Shown piece by piece: positions 1-12,600 of a DNA stretch of 64,000 nt. The stretch lies in the NCBI RefSeq assembly GCF_964355755.1, contig NC_092678.1, positions 23,478,365 to 23,542,364 on the forward strand, read 5' to 3'. Positions within the stretch are counted from its first letter, which is position 1, and the number at the start of each line of letters is the position of its first letter. The notes beneath the pieces are model-generated. The model was not told where the DNA came from and did not search any database. It saw only the letters and a program-made list of their open reading frames with translations. The translations under genes and the position numbers were made by a program. The DNA comes from Antedon mediterranea (taxonomy: Eukaryota > Echinodermata > Crinoidea > Comatulida > Antedonidae).

Positions 1-1216
1 ATAAAACAATTTCCAAATACTAGACTTTCGTGAAAACCAGACATACTGTACTTGGCCAGTCTAAAGTTGTCCGGTATTGGGAGAGTTGACAACACAATCT
101 ATAGCACCAAATCTAATTCACTTAAACTACTTATGATGATTTTGTGAGAATAATAAATTGAATTGAATTAAAAAGAAATGCAATCATAAAATGCAAAGAG
201 TATGTTATCTAAAAAATGATAATTACTGTCATTATTGTTAATTATTGTTCTAATAGTTAGTAATTGTCTACAGAGATACGTCAATCATTATATTGTACAT
301 TCACTTTTATTTTCTTAAATTGAGCTGTAATGCATTTCAATATCAAAATTATAGATAGAGTAAAATTTGAGTACAAACTCTATGGTGATTAAAGTACAAA
401 CAACTTGCTTGCTTCTTGTCTATGTGTGGTGCATAGAGAGGTATACATCTAATATGAAAGTAAATAATACACAAATATGCCTAGAGCTGAGAATGAAGTT
501 TCACATAAGCTTAGTATGGTATTTCAAAAAACACTAGCCAACATTGTTGAGAATTCTAATTCAAACTTCAAGCTGCTACCAAAGTCAGCGATATCTATGC
601 CCATGAAACCAACATTATTTTAAGGTAAGCAACTAAGCCTGAATGAGAAGTCTAACTCTGTGAAATTACACTGACGACAATCATGAATTGTATAGACATA
701 TTGCTAATATCCCTAGCACTTCACAACATAGATACAATATTTGAACCATAGAGTAATCTTTAATCCATGTTTGAAACCAACCTGGTGACTGCAACCAACA
801 TTTTTAAAGATATTATGCAATTTCCCTAAAAATGTGATGATGTTTTCACTCACCCAAAAACACTAAGTAGAGACTCACTAAAGTCCTCCAGACACAAACT
901 TACTGTCCAATCATCCAACATTGTTTAACAATTTTTAGAATAATATTTATGAGATAGTGTAAATTCTTCCTTTTCTATTGAAACTGAAACTAGTACTTCA
1001 ATGTATAAATATAACACTTGATAAATAAATTTGGTTGTTAATATATATAACTACTTTGATATTCATGAATTTTACTGATGTTAAATTAAAATTATTGTAT
1101 AATTGAATATCGTATATCCTCTGGTGTAATCCCACCACAACCCTAGAACATTGGGCCGACTTTGGGGGCGGGGGGAATATACCCAGGGAAACATTTTTTT
1201 TCCAAATACTGTATCC
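1..1216. other. AT-rich non-coding flank
   Basis: This stretch lies downstream (3') of the minus-strand scaffold gene. I see no open frame with coding character on either strand, only AT-rich sequence with short A and T runs. The one recognisable item is the GTATATCC/ATCCCACC repeat fragment near 1110. Confidence 0.5.
1108..1182. repeat. Dispersed repeat fragment (GTATATCCTC...TATACCCAGGGA)
   Basis: CGTATATCCTCTGGTGTAAT followed by CCCACC opens this fragment, and it closes with a C/G-rich run and ATATACCCAGGGA. The same paired motifs (CGTATATCCTCGGGTATAAT, then CCCTGGGTATAGTCCC) recur at about 36027-36106. The two ends look like degenerate inverted copies of each other, which would fit a small DNA-transposon derivative. 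The family is not identified. Confidence 0.4.
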
Positions 1217-1222
1217 TTTATT
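1217..1222 (-). terminator. Poly(A) signal of the scaffold gene
   Basis: TTTATT on the plus strand reads AATAAA on the minus strand, about 115 bases after the stop codon at 1335-1337. Its position favours reading the long minus-strand exon as terminal. Confidence 0.5.
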
Positions 1223-1334
1223 GATGTTAGTCAACTCATTTAATTTCGTTCCATTGCACTATTTTGAAACATTTTATGAATAAAAAGTGAGCTAGAAAAA
1301 CAGAAATTGTGATTTGGTTAAAAAAATAAATAAA

Positions 1335-3679
1335 TTACCTTGGCACAGAATAGATATTCAACTTTGACATGTCCTCATATCCGTCCTGTTGCTCCGCATC
1401 CAATTGGTCACCAGTCAACGTGTCAGGTTTATCATCCGTCATTGGTACAGAACGTGTTCCAAGAACAGGTGAAACATGTTTGGGTTTCCTGTTTACATCT
1501 GGTGACGACGCGGCCATTTGATTAACGTAAATTTTTTCATCAACGTTTGTGTCCAAAGGTTTAATATCAGGCAACACGTAATCATCACTCAAACCGCTGT
1601 TTCTTTGTCCGTCTGCGGAGTTCCGATTCTCATTAGAAAGAAGACTCCCTCTACCGGAACTGCCGCTGTTATCGCGACTTAGTGGAGACTTCAACTGTTC
1701 AACAGTTGAATTTTCAAGTACTTCCAAGTTTTTGCTTTCAGTTACTTCTGATCCGGCAGAAGAGTCTTGTATTTCCACTGATGTTCTTGCAGTCATTTTT
1801 GAGGAATCTATTACACCAGATGGAAAAGAGAATGTATGCATGTCCGAAAGAACCATATGTGGTGTCGAAGGTTGTCTGGAGTCGGTTGCTGCTTCCTCAG
1901 ATTTCTTACTTTTTTGTGTACCTTTGCGATTCTTATCAACCACTGCATACGTGGTGTTTGCAACTAAAGAATATGATTTATCTTTTGCCAAACTGGATGC
2001 ATCACATGATTTACTCTTTGATGGTGGGGGAGGGGCTGGTCGCCGAGGTTTAGGTAACGACCCTTGGCTATGTTGTTTTATAGTCCTTTTACTGGAATCA
2101 GATTTTCCATTTATTTCATTCTTACTAGTTAAGTTTTCCAAAGTTGTTGAGGCATCTTGCTGTACTCTTATCTCAGGACTAGATGGAACATTAAATTTCT
2201 CTGTTGAAGTCCTTTCTTCAGATTTGCTCCGACTCTTTCGAGGGGGCGCTATAAGCGTTGGCGACGACTCTGATTCAATATGTTTACCTAGTAACTCTGC
2301 AGGAACAACTGGGTTAATAGTTTTGGAACGTCCCTTTTTATTTTTTCGTTTTGGAGGTTTTGGTTTTAGAGGAGGTTTTGAATTCTCCAACGGTGTTGAT
2401 AATTCTGCATCAAGAGCAGAATTTGCAGAAATTGCTCTTTGTCTTTTGAAAGATTCACTGATAGTCTTTGACTTCTTCTTTTTTACCGAAACAATTTTTT
2501 CTTTTCGTCTAGCAACCGGGCTGTTGGAAGATGTTCGGTTGGACGATCTAGCTGATTCAGGCGATGAAATGTCTTTACCGTATTTATCAACCTTTTTCTG
2601 GCGTCGAACAGGAGTTGGTCGGATATTACTATAAGGTCTTTCAGGATCAACTACGCAGTTATGATTATTTTCCAGCATTTGTGTATCTGTTGGTAGAGTA
2701 TGCAAGTTTTCAACTTGCTTTAATTTCTTTTGTGTGACTTTAATTTGCAACATTTGATTATCACATTTCAACGATTCTGAACGTCCCATTTGGTTCTGCT
2801 GTTTCGCTGTTGACATTTGTTTGTCACATGGTAGTGAATCCGAGTGTCTCACTTTATTTTGTTTCTTTTCTGGAAGTTTCGGACTAGAAGTTTTTGGTTT
2901 GGTAACATTTTTCTTTTTTTCTTTTGCTTTGGCAGCTTTCTCTTCAAAACTTTTAGTTCGACGTGGAGGAGGAACCGGAAGTTTATTGGACGGATCTTGT
3001 GAGACACGCTTGGAAGACGAACATTGGTTTGCAAACTCACATCCTGGTTCTAAATTCTCATAGACATTGTCGTCATCAAGACTAAAATCAACATTTGCAT
3101 AAGGGCGTTCATCACACCTGTGTACAGCGCAGGTGTCCATATCAGTAACATTACCATATGCATGATGGTCATCACACCTGTGTACAGTACAGGTGTGCAT
3201 ATCGGTAACATTACCGTATGCATGATGTTCATCACACCTGCGTACAGCAGCGCAGGTGTTCATATCGGTAACATTTCCATATGCATGTTCTGATAGTTCA
3301 ATTTTTGGAAAACAATCATTTTTCCCATCATTATTTATGTCCTCGCTTTTTCTCTCACTATCTATTGCATGAGGTTCAACCCCATTCTTTCCTTTATCAA
3401 CTTTTTTCTTTCCATCTATCTCTTCTATTTCTGCTATAATCACTGTATTTCTTCCTTCATTTTTCAAGTTGGTAAAATCCGTCGTGTCGGAAGATGATTC
3501 AATGAACATCGACTGTGTTGTACGTTCATCGTTGTCGCCCGCGACCCGTGCCAAGGTTGACGGATTAGAGTAATTTACAGGAGTTGTTTTGAAGTCTGCG
3601 GAGCGTATTCGATTTAGAATAAACTTTGAAATTGTTGGTTTTGGTTTTATTGGTGGTTTTGTCTGATTCACTGAAACAT
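1335..3679 (-). CDS. Terminal exon of the scaffold gene (residues 41-821)
   Basis: The reading frame stays open for 2.3 kb, which is exceptional in DNA this AT-rich. It begins after a clear acceptor (pyrimidine run, then TTTTTAG; AG at 3680-3681 on the minus strand). The first two bases complete an Asp codon with the G left by the upstream microexon. Translation ends ...IYSVPR and a TAA at 1335-1337. A weak donor-like AAG|GTAATT overlaps that stop, so a further spliced exon cannot be excluded, but the nearby AATAAA favours termination here. Confidence 0.85.
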
Positions 3680-6600
3680 CTAAAAAGAATAATAAAACAG
3701 TTAGTTTAGCAAATGTAACACTATCTAAAGACAGGCCAGTGGAAGGAAAATAGTATTTTAAATTGGAAAAAGTTGTTAATAGTAGAAAACAAAAACAAAA
3801 AATCAAATTGAAGAGGAAAAATAGTTATAGAAGGGAACTGAAGAAGATTAAGATCATTATTATTATGGTTTGCAGGGCGAAATCAAATGTTATATCAAGT
3901 TTGCGTCGTGAGGTCAATTTCCCGATTGATCGTAATCAAAACGGTACTGGGTATGGTCTACTAGTTTTCCTGCTCCCAACCAGTACATCCATTCATAGAA
4001 GCTTTGATGAAGTAAGCCTACCTGGTGGTAACTATAGAACGGTTCCGAGATAAGTTTCTCAACAGTTTTTTTCAGAACTAATATACGTGGTGTACCGCAA
4101 ACTTGATATCAACATATTATGAATTTATGCTAAATCCTCAATTAATTTGCCTATTCATTAAAATTGGGTTTTAATAATACATTTTTTATACAATTCATTA
4201 AATGGACCTCAATTTCTAAACATTCTTTCTATACATCAGAGGTTTTTTTTAATCAGAAAACAAATATTTGTGATCAATACACACAAGCAGGAACCAATTT
4301 CAAAATCCTTACTATAATGCATGACAGAATAAATAAGTAAAAGTTACATAACACTACAATCAAAATAAGCTTCATTTCAATGCCCATCTGCTGTGAACAA
4401 GATTACAAGGGTTTACAATAATAGAGGGATTCCAATATGCAAATGAGCTGTTACATAATCAGATAAGATAAATTGTTTTTACTGACCATTTTGAATTGAT
4501 TTATTCCATTGCCACACAAAAAAAATTACAGAAAAATGTTTTGTAACGTTTAACGGTTATTTTATTATTCTTTTGTATTAATTTGTAATGTAAGTTGTAA
4601 CCGAGTAAAGTAAGGAAATAAATACAATGTAAAAAAAAACAATTACAGAAATATATACAAAACGATACAAAGCAAATTAAATTGCCATTTTTGACACCCG
4701 TTTTCTGGAGTAATATATCTGGATATAATGTGGTGTAACCTTAAAACTGTATTAGTTGTTTGTCATGCAACCTTCAAACAATATTGAAACAATTTGTTTC
4801 AATGATATCATTTAATTTATCTCACACAATAAATAAATGTTGAGCTTCTCCAACTTTACAGGTTGGAGAAATTTGAAACTTTTAAAGAAATTACAGATGT
4901 GTGTACACTTCACTATCAGTTATAGTAATTGAAAAATGAAAATAAACAAGGATCTAAACTGTATAATATAGAAATTCTGATATAATATTGTTTTAATGTT
5001 TAAATGAGGAATAATCACGCAGTATGTAAGGTTTTGTTTCTGTAAAAGAAAGTAAAGTTGGGAATGTCTTGACTTTTCAGTTGTTTTGCCTAACATTTAT
5101 TTATTTTTTATTTCAACAATAGGGACACTCAAAATATGATAAAAACATGCAACAACTAAAAATTAAAAAAGAACCAAACATAAAGTTTTTTTTTCATTTT
5201 TACTTTCCTTTTTTGGAGTACAGTACTGCAAACTTTAGTCTAATCCTAATAGAACTTTACTTTTAACACCTTACTTTAATATTTTACTTAAACCATGGAG
5301 GTTAAACTTAGGTTAAGATTTGGGATAATAATATGTTTACACATTGAGCCTATGTAAACTGCAGGTGTTCCTATAAGTGTCTTGAAATTAAGACTATAGA
5401 CCATTGTAATCATTGTAATGTTTGTGCTATTATATATTTTAAAATGGCTATTAAATATCTTTAATTAATAATAATGAATTTACTGACTATTTAGTTACCG
5501 TAAATGTAAATCTGCCAAATTTTAAATATCCATAAAACTTTTATTAACAATCACGTTATGATCCTTTAAATGCTGTCCTATTAAGCATCTACTATATTCA
5601 ACAATACGTTGGTAGAGGTGTCGGCATGTATATCCAACATAACTTGCATCACGCAAGTCACATTTAAATTTATACACAACACATTGTTGACTTATAATAG
5701 TTGGTTTCTTTTCGACTTTCCTAAAACTTTTAATTGTTAAATAAAAACAAATTACTAGAATGTTGGTAATAAAAATAGCCAATGTTGTATGTAACGAAAA
5801 ACTGCACAAATTTAGAAGAAGTGTAAAAATGGAAGTGTTTACATGGGTGTGGTGAATGAGAGGTACATACCACCATGGCATAGTGGAGGGAAACAACAAC
5901 ACCTTTTGTCAAAGTTTCTACAAAATCTGGGTTTTTCGTTTTTACCCTTTGTCCTTCAGAATGGTCAGCTAATTAAAGCTATTATGTAAGATCTAGAAAT
6001 GTGACCTGTTGCCATGCAATTCAAGGACAAGAAGGCTACATTTTAAACCAAATTTAAAAGCAAGACTGGAACAAAGAATTGTTAAGCTGTCAACACTAGG
6101 ATTAAACCAGAGTGAGAAAAACAAGAAATAAAGAGAAATTGATTATCATCACATAATGCTCTAATTCACACAGATTTTTTCCCATACAGTCATTATGTAA
6201 TTAGATGAGTTTAAAGCTCTGTCTACACTATCAAACTAGTTTGACAAACACAGTTTATAGGGCTAAGCTCTGTCTACACTATCAAACTAGTTTGACAAAC
6301 ACAGTTTATAGGGCTAAAGCTCTGTCTACACTATCAAACTAGTTTGACAAACACAGTTTATAGGGCTAAGCTCTGTCTACACTATCAAACTAGTTTGACA
6401 AACACAGTTTATAGGGCTAAAGCTCTGTCTACACTATCAAACTAGTTTGACAAACACAGCTTATAGGGCTAAAGCTCTGTCTACACTATCAACCTAGTTT
6501 GTCAAACACAGCTTATATGGCTAAAGCTCTGCCTACACTATCAAACTAGTTTGACAAACACAGTTTATAGGGCTAAAGCTCTGTCTACACTATCAAACTA

Positions 6601-9600
6601 GTTTGACAAACACAGTTTATAGGGCTAAAGCTCTGCCTACACTATCAAACTAGTTTGACAAAAACAGTTTATAGGACTAAGCTTTGTCTACACTATCAAA
6701 CTAGTTTTACAAAAAAAAGCGTGATGTGCCCAAATATGGTAGTTAATTCTCAAATATGATAGTGATATTACATCATCATGTCCACATGCAGGCACATCAC
6801 ATTTTAGTTTTAGTCCTAAAGTTTGATAGTGTAGACAGAGCTCAATACTACTCCATGATCTCAATCTTATGTAGTGACTACAGATTCCACAGGTATTGTA
6901 TACTGTATTGTCAAACCTTTTTTGAATGAAAAAATAGTGTCTAGCTTAGACCACCTTGGTTTCAAAAGATTGAACCAATATATTATTATAATTATATTAC
7001 TGAGTGGTAACTTGTGTGCGATTTTCATTTTTGTTCATTTAGGCGTGTCAGCTATTTTTAAGTTTTAGAAATCCCATATAATACAGGAAGGAAGTCCAAC
7101 AGAAAGTAGAATACTGATGAATCACATAGCAACAACTGACCATATGAAGTGACAACTGACCATTGACATCTGACCAGTGTACAGTAGTAGCCAATGAAGT
7201 GGGCGACCAAGGTGATAATTAATAAAAGATTTAAATAGATCAGTGATGATATATTATTAACAGACAATTAATATCAATTTGCAGTTGGAGAATTTTTTAA
7301 GAACACAATTTACTGAGCAATGTTGCACTTCTTAAAAAGCGCAGAAAATCCAAATTTAGATCAAAAATAGAGATTGCTGGATGTGTGATAAAATAATGTA
7401 CACAATTGGTGGACTAACAATGTGAAAGCTGAATAAAATGTTGTATGCAAATAAGTACATCATTACAACATTCATTAACAAAATAAAGAAAATTTTATCA
7501 TAGCTGTACTTAAAAGAAATCCAAAAAGACAATTCTTTGACGTTACATACTCGACCTTCTTACCTTTCAAATATAACGTAATTAATGATAATTAAGTAGG
7601 CGATGATGATTGCAAGATATGAATGCTGCACCAGCGAAAAAAAACGAGTGCGTCACATGACCTATGACCTGATGTTGAACTGTGATGCATACGGCATGAC
7701 AGATCTGTCCCAAGGTAGCCAACTAATATGAATGTGTCAGTTTTAAACATTTGAATGATTAATAACTAAAAAAATTATAATCATTAGAATATTTTAAATT
7801 AACTCCCGATTTAATTTAAAAAATATATTTTACTGCAGTTACTGCAGTACTACATTAAGTGATAGTTTATTTTTTAGCAAGCATTAAAAAAAAAATCATA
7901 CACACTGTTTTACAGTGACTGCCTTGAATCAAACTAAAATCATTCGTTTAATATCGCAGTAAAAAAAGATAAACTAACTAATCATTGAGGCAAAATGATT
8001 TTACCTCCATGATCTAATAGAGTATTGGGTTGGAGGGCGATTTGAAGACTTTATACAATTACACAATCACAATAGGCCCATTGAATGCATGGGACAGTGC
8101 AATAACAATCGCAATAGGTCTATTGCACATTTAACATTACAATATAAGTTGTTCGAAAAATAGTTGAGTTCAATGTTGGATGTAAAATTATCTGGTTCTT
8201 ATGAATAAAATCAATAAGCGTGCACTTAAGAGCAGCACGCCTCCAGACAGATAGAAAAAAAAAATTAATGACATAATACTATCGATGAATCACACTGTAG
8301 AGCAGCATAGCAGTAGGTCATGTGTCACATGGCGAGTGGACGACAAACTTATATCACGGAGAAACTTGCTTAAACTAATTTTTCCATACTTATTATTAAT
8401 TATATATTGTCACCTAAAAATTCTTCCTGTTTATTTTATTCATGATATTCGATGGAAGTGCCCTACTCAGTTATCTTTTAAATTTTAATTTAGATCAATT
8501 AAAATATTAATATTTTAATTACGGCATACATTAATTAGGTCATAGTTTTTATTAATATTAATAAACAAAAAATTATTGAGGTTTACAGATTGCTATCATT
8601 GTTCTTAAAATCTCATTCTTAATCTTGTAATATTAATTAATTAGTTAATTCAATTTTAGTCAGAGCATTTTTCATACTCTAAAATTGGGTTAGATTAAAC
8701 ATAATATTGAGGTGGTCAGAAGGTCAAACAATTCCTGTCTGGAATTTTTCTTGTATTTTGTTAATATGACCATTTTGGACAGTCCAGCATTAGTACTGTT
8801 AGCAGGTAGTTTTGGTTAACTAGGTTACTTAATATAGTCCTGTATGATGGGACATACGCTGCCTGCATGATCATAACATGGTTGATACCAGCAACAAAAA
8901 GTTTATTTTAAAGTCAATTTATCAAAAAAAAAAGCTATGAAAATAGCTTTGAAGTTAAGGTCAACAAATCATAAATTATATATAACTTACATGTGACAGG
9001 TGGATGGAATTTATAATTTACATAATTATTTGCATAATAATTCAATGTCTTTAAAACAGATGTTGTTACTAAATATCTCACAGATTTTCTATTTCTATAA
9101 AAGAAACTTTTCAAAACAAGTTAGAAGATATTATCTATAATTGCGAATGATTGATTTATTCATTTCCTACTTCATGTCGTTTCATTATGGTTTTTTTTAA
9201 AATTCTTAAATAACTTGAAAAGACAAGAACACAGTTCTGTGAGCTACAACAATAGAGTTATAATTTGGGTTGTATTGTCCAGGGAGTTGTAATTTACAAC
9301 TCCCTGTATTGTCCATTTTTTTGCTGGTACAGTAGCTTTTTAGGCTTTGTTTACATTGGTTACATCTACCACCTATTCAGGCCTATTGCCAAGATTTGCT
9401 AATGTAGTGAATTGCATCACAGTCTCAATAGCTAGTTATTTGTACAACTACACAATGCTGTAGATAAGACTTGAAATAACATTGTTATAATGCTCTACCA
9501 ACAGTTTTTACCAAATGACACAATCATGACCTTCAATAGGATTTAAACCCAGGACTGTATAACCACTCGTTCAACTTATTCTAGATTCTTAGATTTCTCT

Positions 9601-12600
9601 TATATAAAAAGACAGTAAAAAGTTTGCAAATATTAATTTATCAGTCCAGTTTGTACGACAAAATCTTAAAACACTTACTGTCATTTTGTGAGAATCTCTC
9701 CCGCAAAATCTCAATCCGAGTTCGCATATTTTCAAAACAAGAAAAAAAATTATCTTCCAAACGAATAAAATCCAAAGAAAAATAGTTGTGGAAAGGTTTA
9801 TAATATCCAAATCTAGAATATTAAGATTCTACGTCAGATAAATTTCCATTTTGTAGAAAGTTTCAGCAGCGCGTTTGTTGATGGTATTCACTGCTAGGAA
9901 GTGGCATGACTGCTGACTACTTTCAAGTTGAGATATAACAACACATTTCCTGACGCAGCTTGCTAGGTCTTCACGACGACGACGAGGACAGTCATCCAAT
10001 TGTAGCAAATCTTCATAACGTACAAACAAAACTTACATTTAATAGCTCACTAAAAACTTCGACAAAAACGCCAATATTGGAAACTTGCTTTAATTTCAAA
10101 ACTGAAAATGACATTACAAGATTCCGTTTGTTGTAAGAATGTTGTTATTAGTCATAAAGGATATAAGAAGTAATTATATGAATAATTTACTAATTAACGA
10201 AGCAAAGTGATTTAATTACTAAGTACAAAGTAATTTAAGTCCATTGACATAATGAAGATAAATTAGCAAAAATTCACTGATTTAGAGAAACACTCACACA
10301 ATTATTTTTTGTTACCACCCGGATGAATTTATAGTCACCACTTTTCTTGCATAAGTTGTGGGTAAGTTCTGACCTCATTATGACCATGCTACTTTTGTAA
10401 ATTGTGAGTTTATTTATAGAGATATTATAGTGAATAATATCTCTATGGTATATTTCAATGTCATCAGTGTTTTGCATAAGTTGGTACACATTTGATCACA
10501 ACCTTGATTGAAGTCAAAATGTATTTTTATACAACTTTACCATACATTTACAAAATTAGTACCGATAAAATATGTACCATTATTTGATAGGGATGTTCAA
10601 TGAATTTTTATGTATTTGAGTTGTATTGCTCTTTTTGGAGAAATAGGCCAATGTTAGTTTATCCGGGTAAAACTAGGCACGATATAGACTGATAAATTAA
10701 AAACAATGCAGTATGACTTTTTAAATTTATCAAACTGAAAGGGTAAATTTATATTGATATGATTCAATGTTTCAATCATTAATTGAAAATATTTAGGCAG
10801 GAAAAAAAAAACCACCATAATTAATGCAGAGATATAATAAATAATAATAAGAAGAATAATGTACATGAGAATAAAAAAAAAAAAAATAATAATAATAATC
10901 ATTTCTGTTTTTTATTTTGTATTGTATTGCTATGGAGGAAAATAAATGTCTTTTGAATTGAATTAAATTGAATAACAAAGGTGGAATAACAGGGGTGCCA
11001 AAACAAACAACTTTAAAGTTTTATTCAAGTTTTTTTATTAATATCTTTTACAATATCTCATCGGCGACATATTGCAAACCTAATTTCATTATTATTCAAA
11101 GAGAATTACAATTTCCTCTAGACTATATGAAAAGCGTATGAGTCAATGAATTCGTATTAATCATGCTAGTTTAATACTGACATCATCTACAAAGGTCACC
11201 AATCATCTTGTTGTTGGGATACATAATCATTATGCAAAAAATAGGCCTACTTACAATTTTTTTTTACAAGAAAAAAAAGATTTTATTGGCGAATTTCTAT
11301 CTGAACAAAAATTGTACTTAAAAAACAACTTTGATCAAAATATAATAAATTTATATCAGCTAACAATAGTCTTTTATATTATGGTTGTTAAATTTTAGAA
11401 AAACCTTGTAAATTATTCCAATTTAATCCAGTTTGTTACAAATATATTTCTAAATAATTTCTACAACATTTACAAACAACAAAGGTAGGTCTCACAGGCA
11501 CCCACTATAAAGAATAGAAGAAGTGGTTTTACGTTTGATATTCGTACCAACAAGAATCATAGTACAATTACGTAAAACTTTAAATACGTAATCACTAGAA
11601 TTTAATCTGCGTGTCAGATGAAACTAACTTATGATTTAAGGAATTGTAATGATTTCCTGGCAATCTTACTAAACTCCTAATTTCCAAGATATGATGAATG
11701 AATTCGGTTAAAAAAAAAAAATATTAGATCCAATAAACGTGAAATCACTTGAGAATATTCCGTAAGGTAACTTTTTACTCGTTTACTAACATAATGAAAC
11801 AAAATTAAAATCTAGAAAAGTAAAAAAATAATCGGTATAATATAGCGTAGAATAATCATACCAAGCAATGGAAAATACAAAATGTATTTTTGATGTTGTA
11901 GTTTCCATAGAGATAATAATATCTCTAAGGTTTTTCATTGTGGAAGTAAGGTACTTTGTTAAAAACTCTAAAAATACCAAAATCGCAAAATAAATGAAAT
12001 AAAATAAAACATTTTTAAAAACAGATGTTCTATGTCTTACTATTATTTAGAGCATAGAGCCAAGACGATATATGTTTAAAGTTAAAAAAATACATAAAGC
12101 ATGTCTAATTGCTTATTTCTTATGTCTTATCTTTATACCAGCAACTAGCACAAGTTACTGTACTGAATAATGGGTACCCAAAACACTTCCACCCTATAAA
12201 CTACTTTATACACTTCACTGGTTTCTTTACTTTGGTTATAATTGCGTTTGTTCCTCCATGACTGACGTTTCTCTACAACGGAAGCTCAAGAATTTTCAGG
12301 AAATAGTTGTAATTAATTACCTAAGATTTAATTTCTATTTTAAGAACTTTAAGGTGGTAAGATGTCCTACAAAGTTAATTTTTGTCCAAAAACTCATTAC
12401 ATATTTTTTTCAAAATCAGTTTCATTTTTTTTCACCCAGTTTGGTCTCAATATTTTCTTAATGTTATTTAATTGAATTAACTTTAAGGTATGTCCGGTCG
12501 CCTATGGGACGGAAGCTATCAGTTTAATATTTTGTAAACTATAGAGGGTGCTCTCATACATATTTTAACGAATAACACCAGAAGAATTTGAAAGCACCAA

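Noticed and set aside
1337-1338. Splice donor at the end of the scaffold exon (AAG|GTAATT)
   Set aside because: Weak donor coinciding with an in-frame TAA, and AATAAA follows within 120 bases; termination is the simpler reading, though not proven.
1732-2634. 300-codon plus-strand open frame
   Set aside because: It is the antisense shadow of the 2.3-kb scaffold exon; the minus-strand protein has coherent repeats and motifs, this one only Phe/Leu/Ser-rich sequence.
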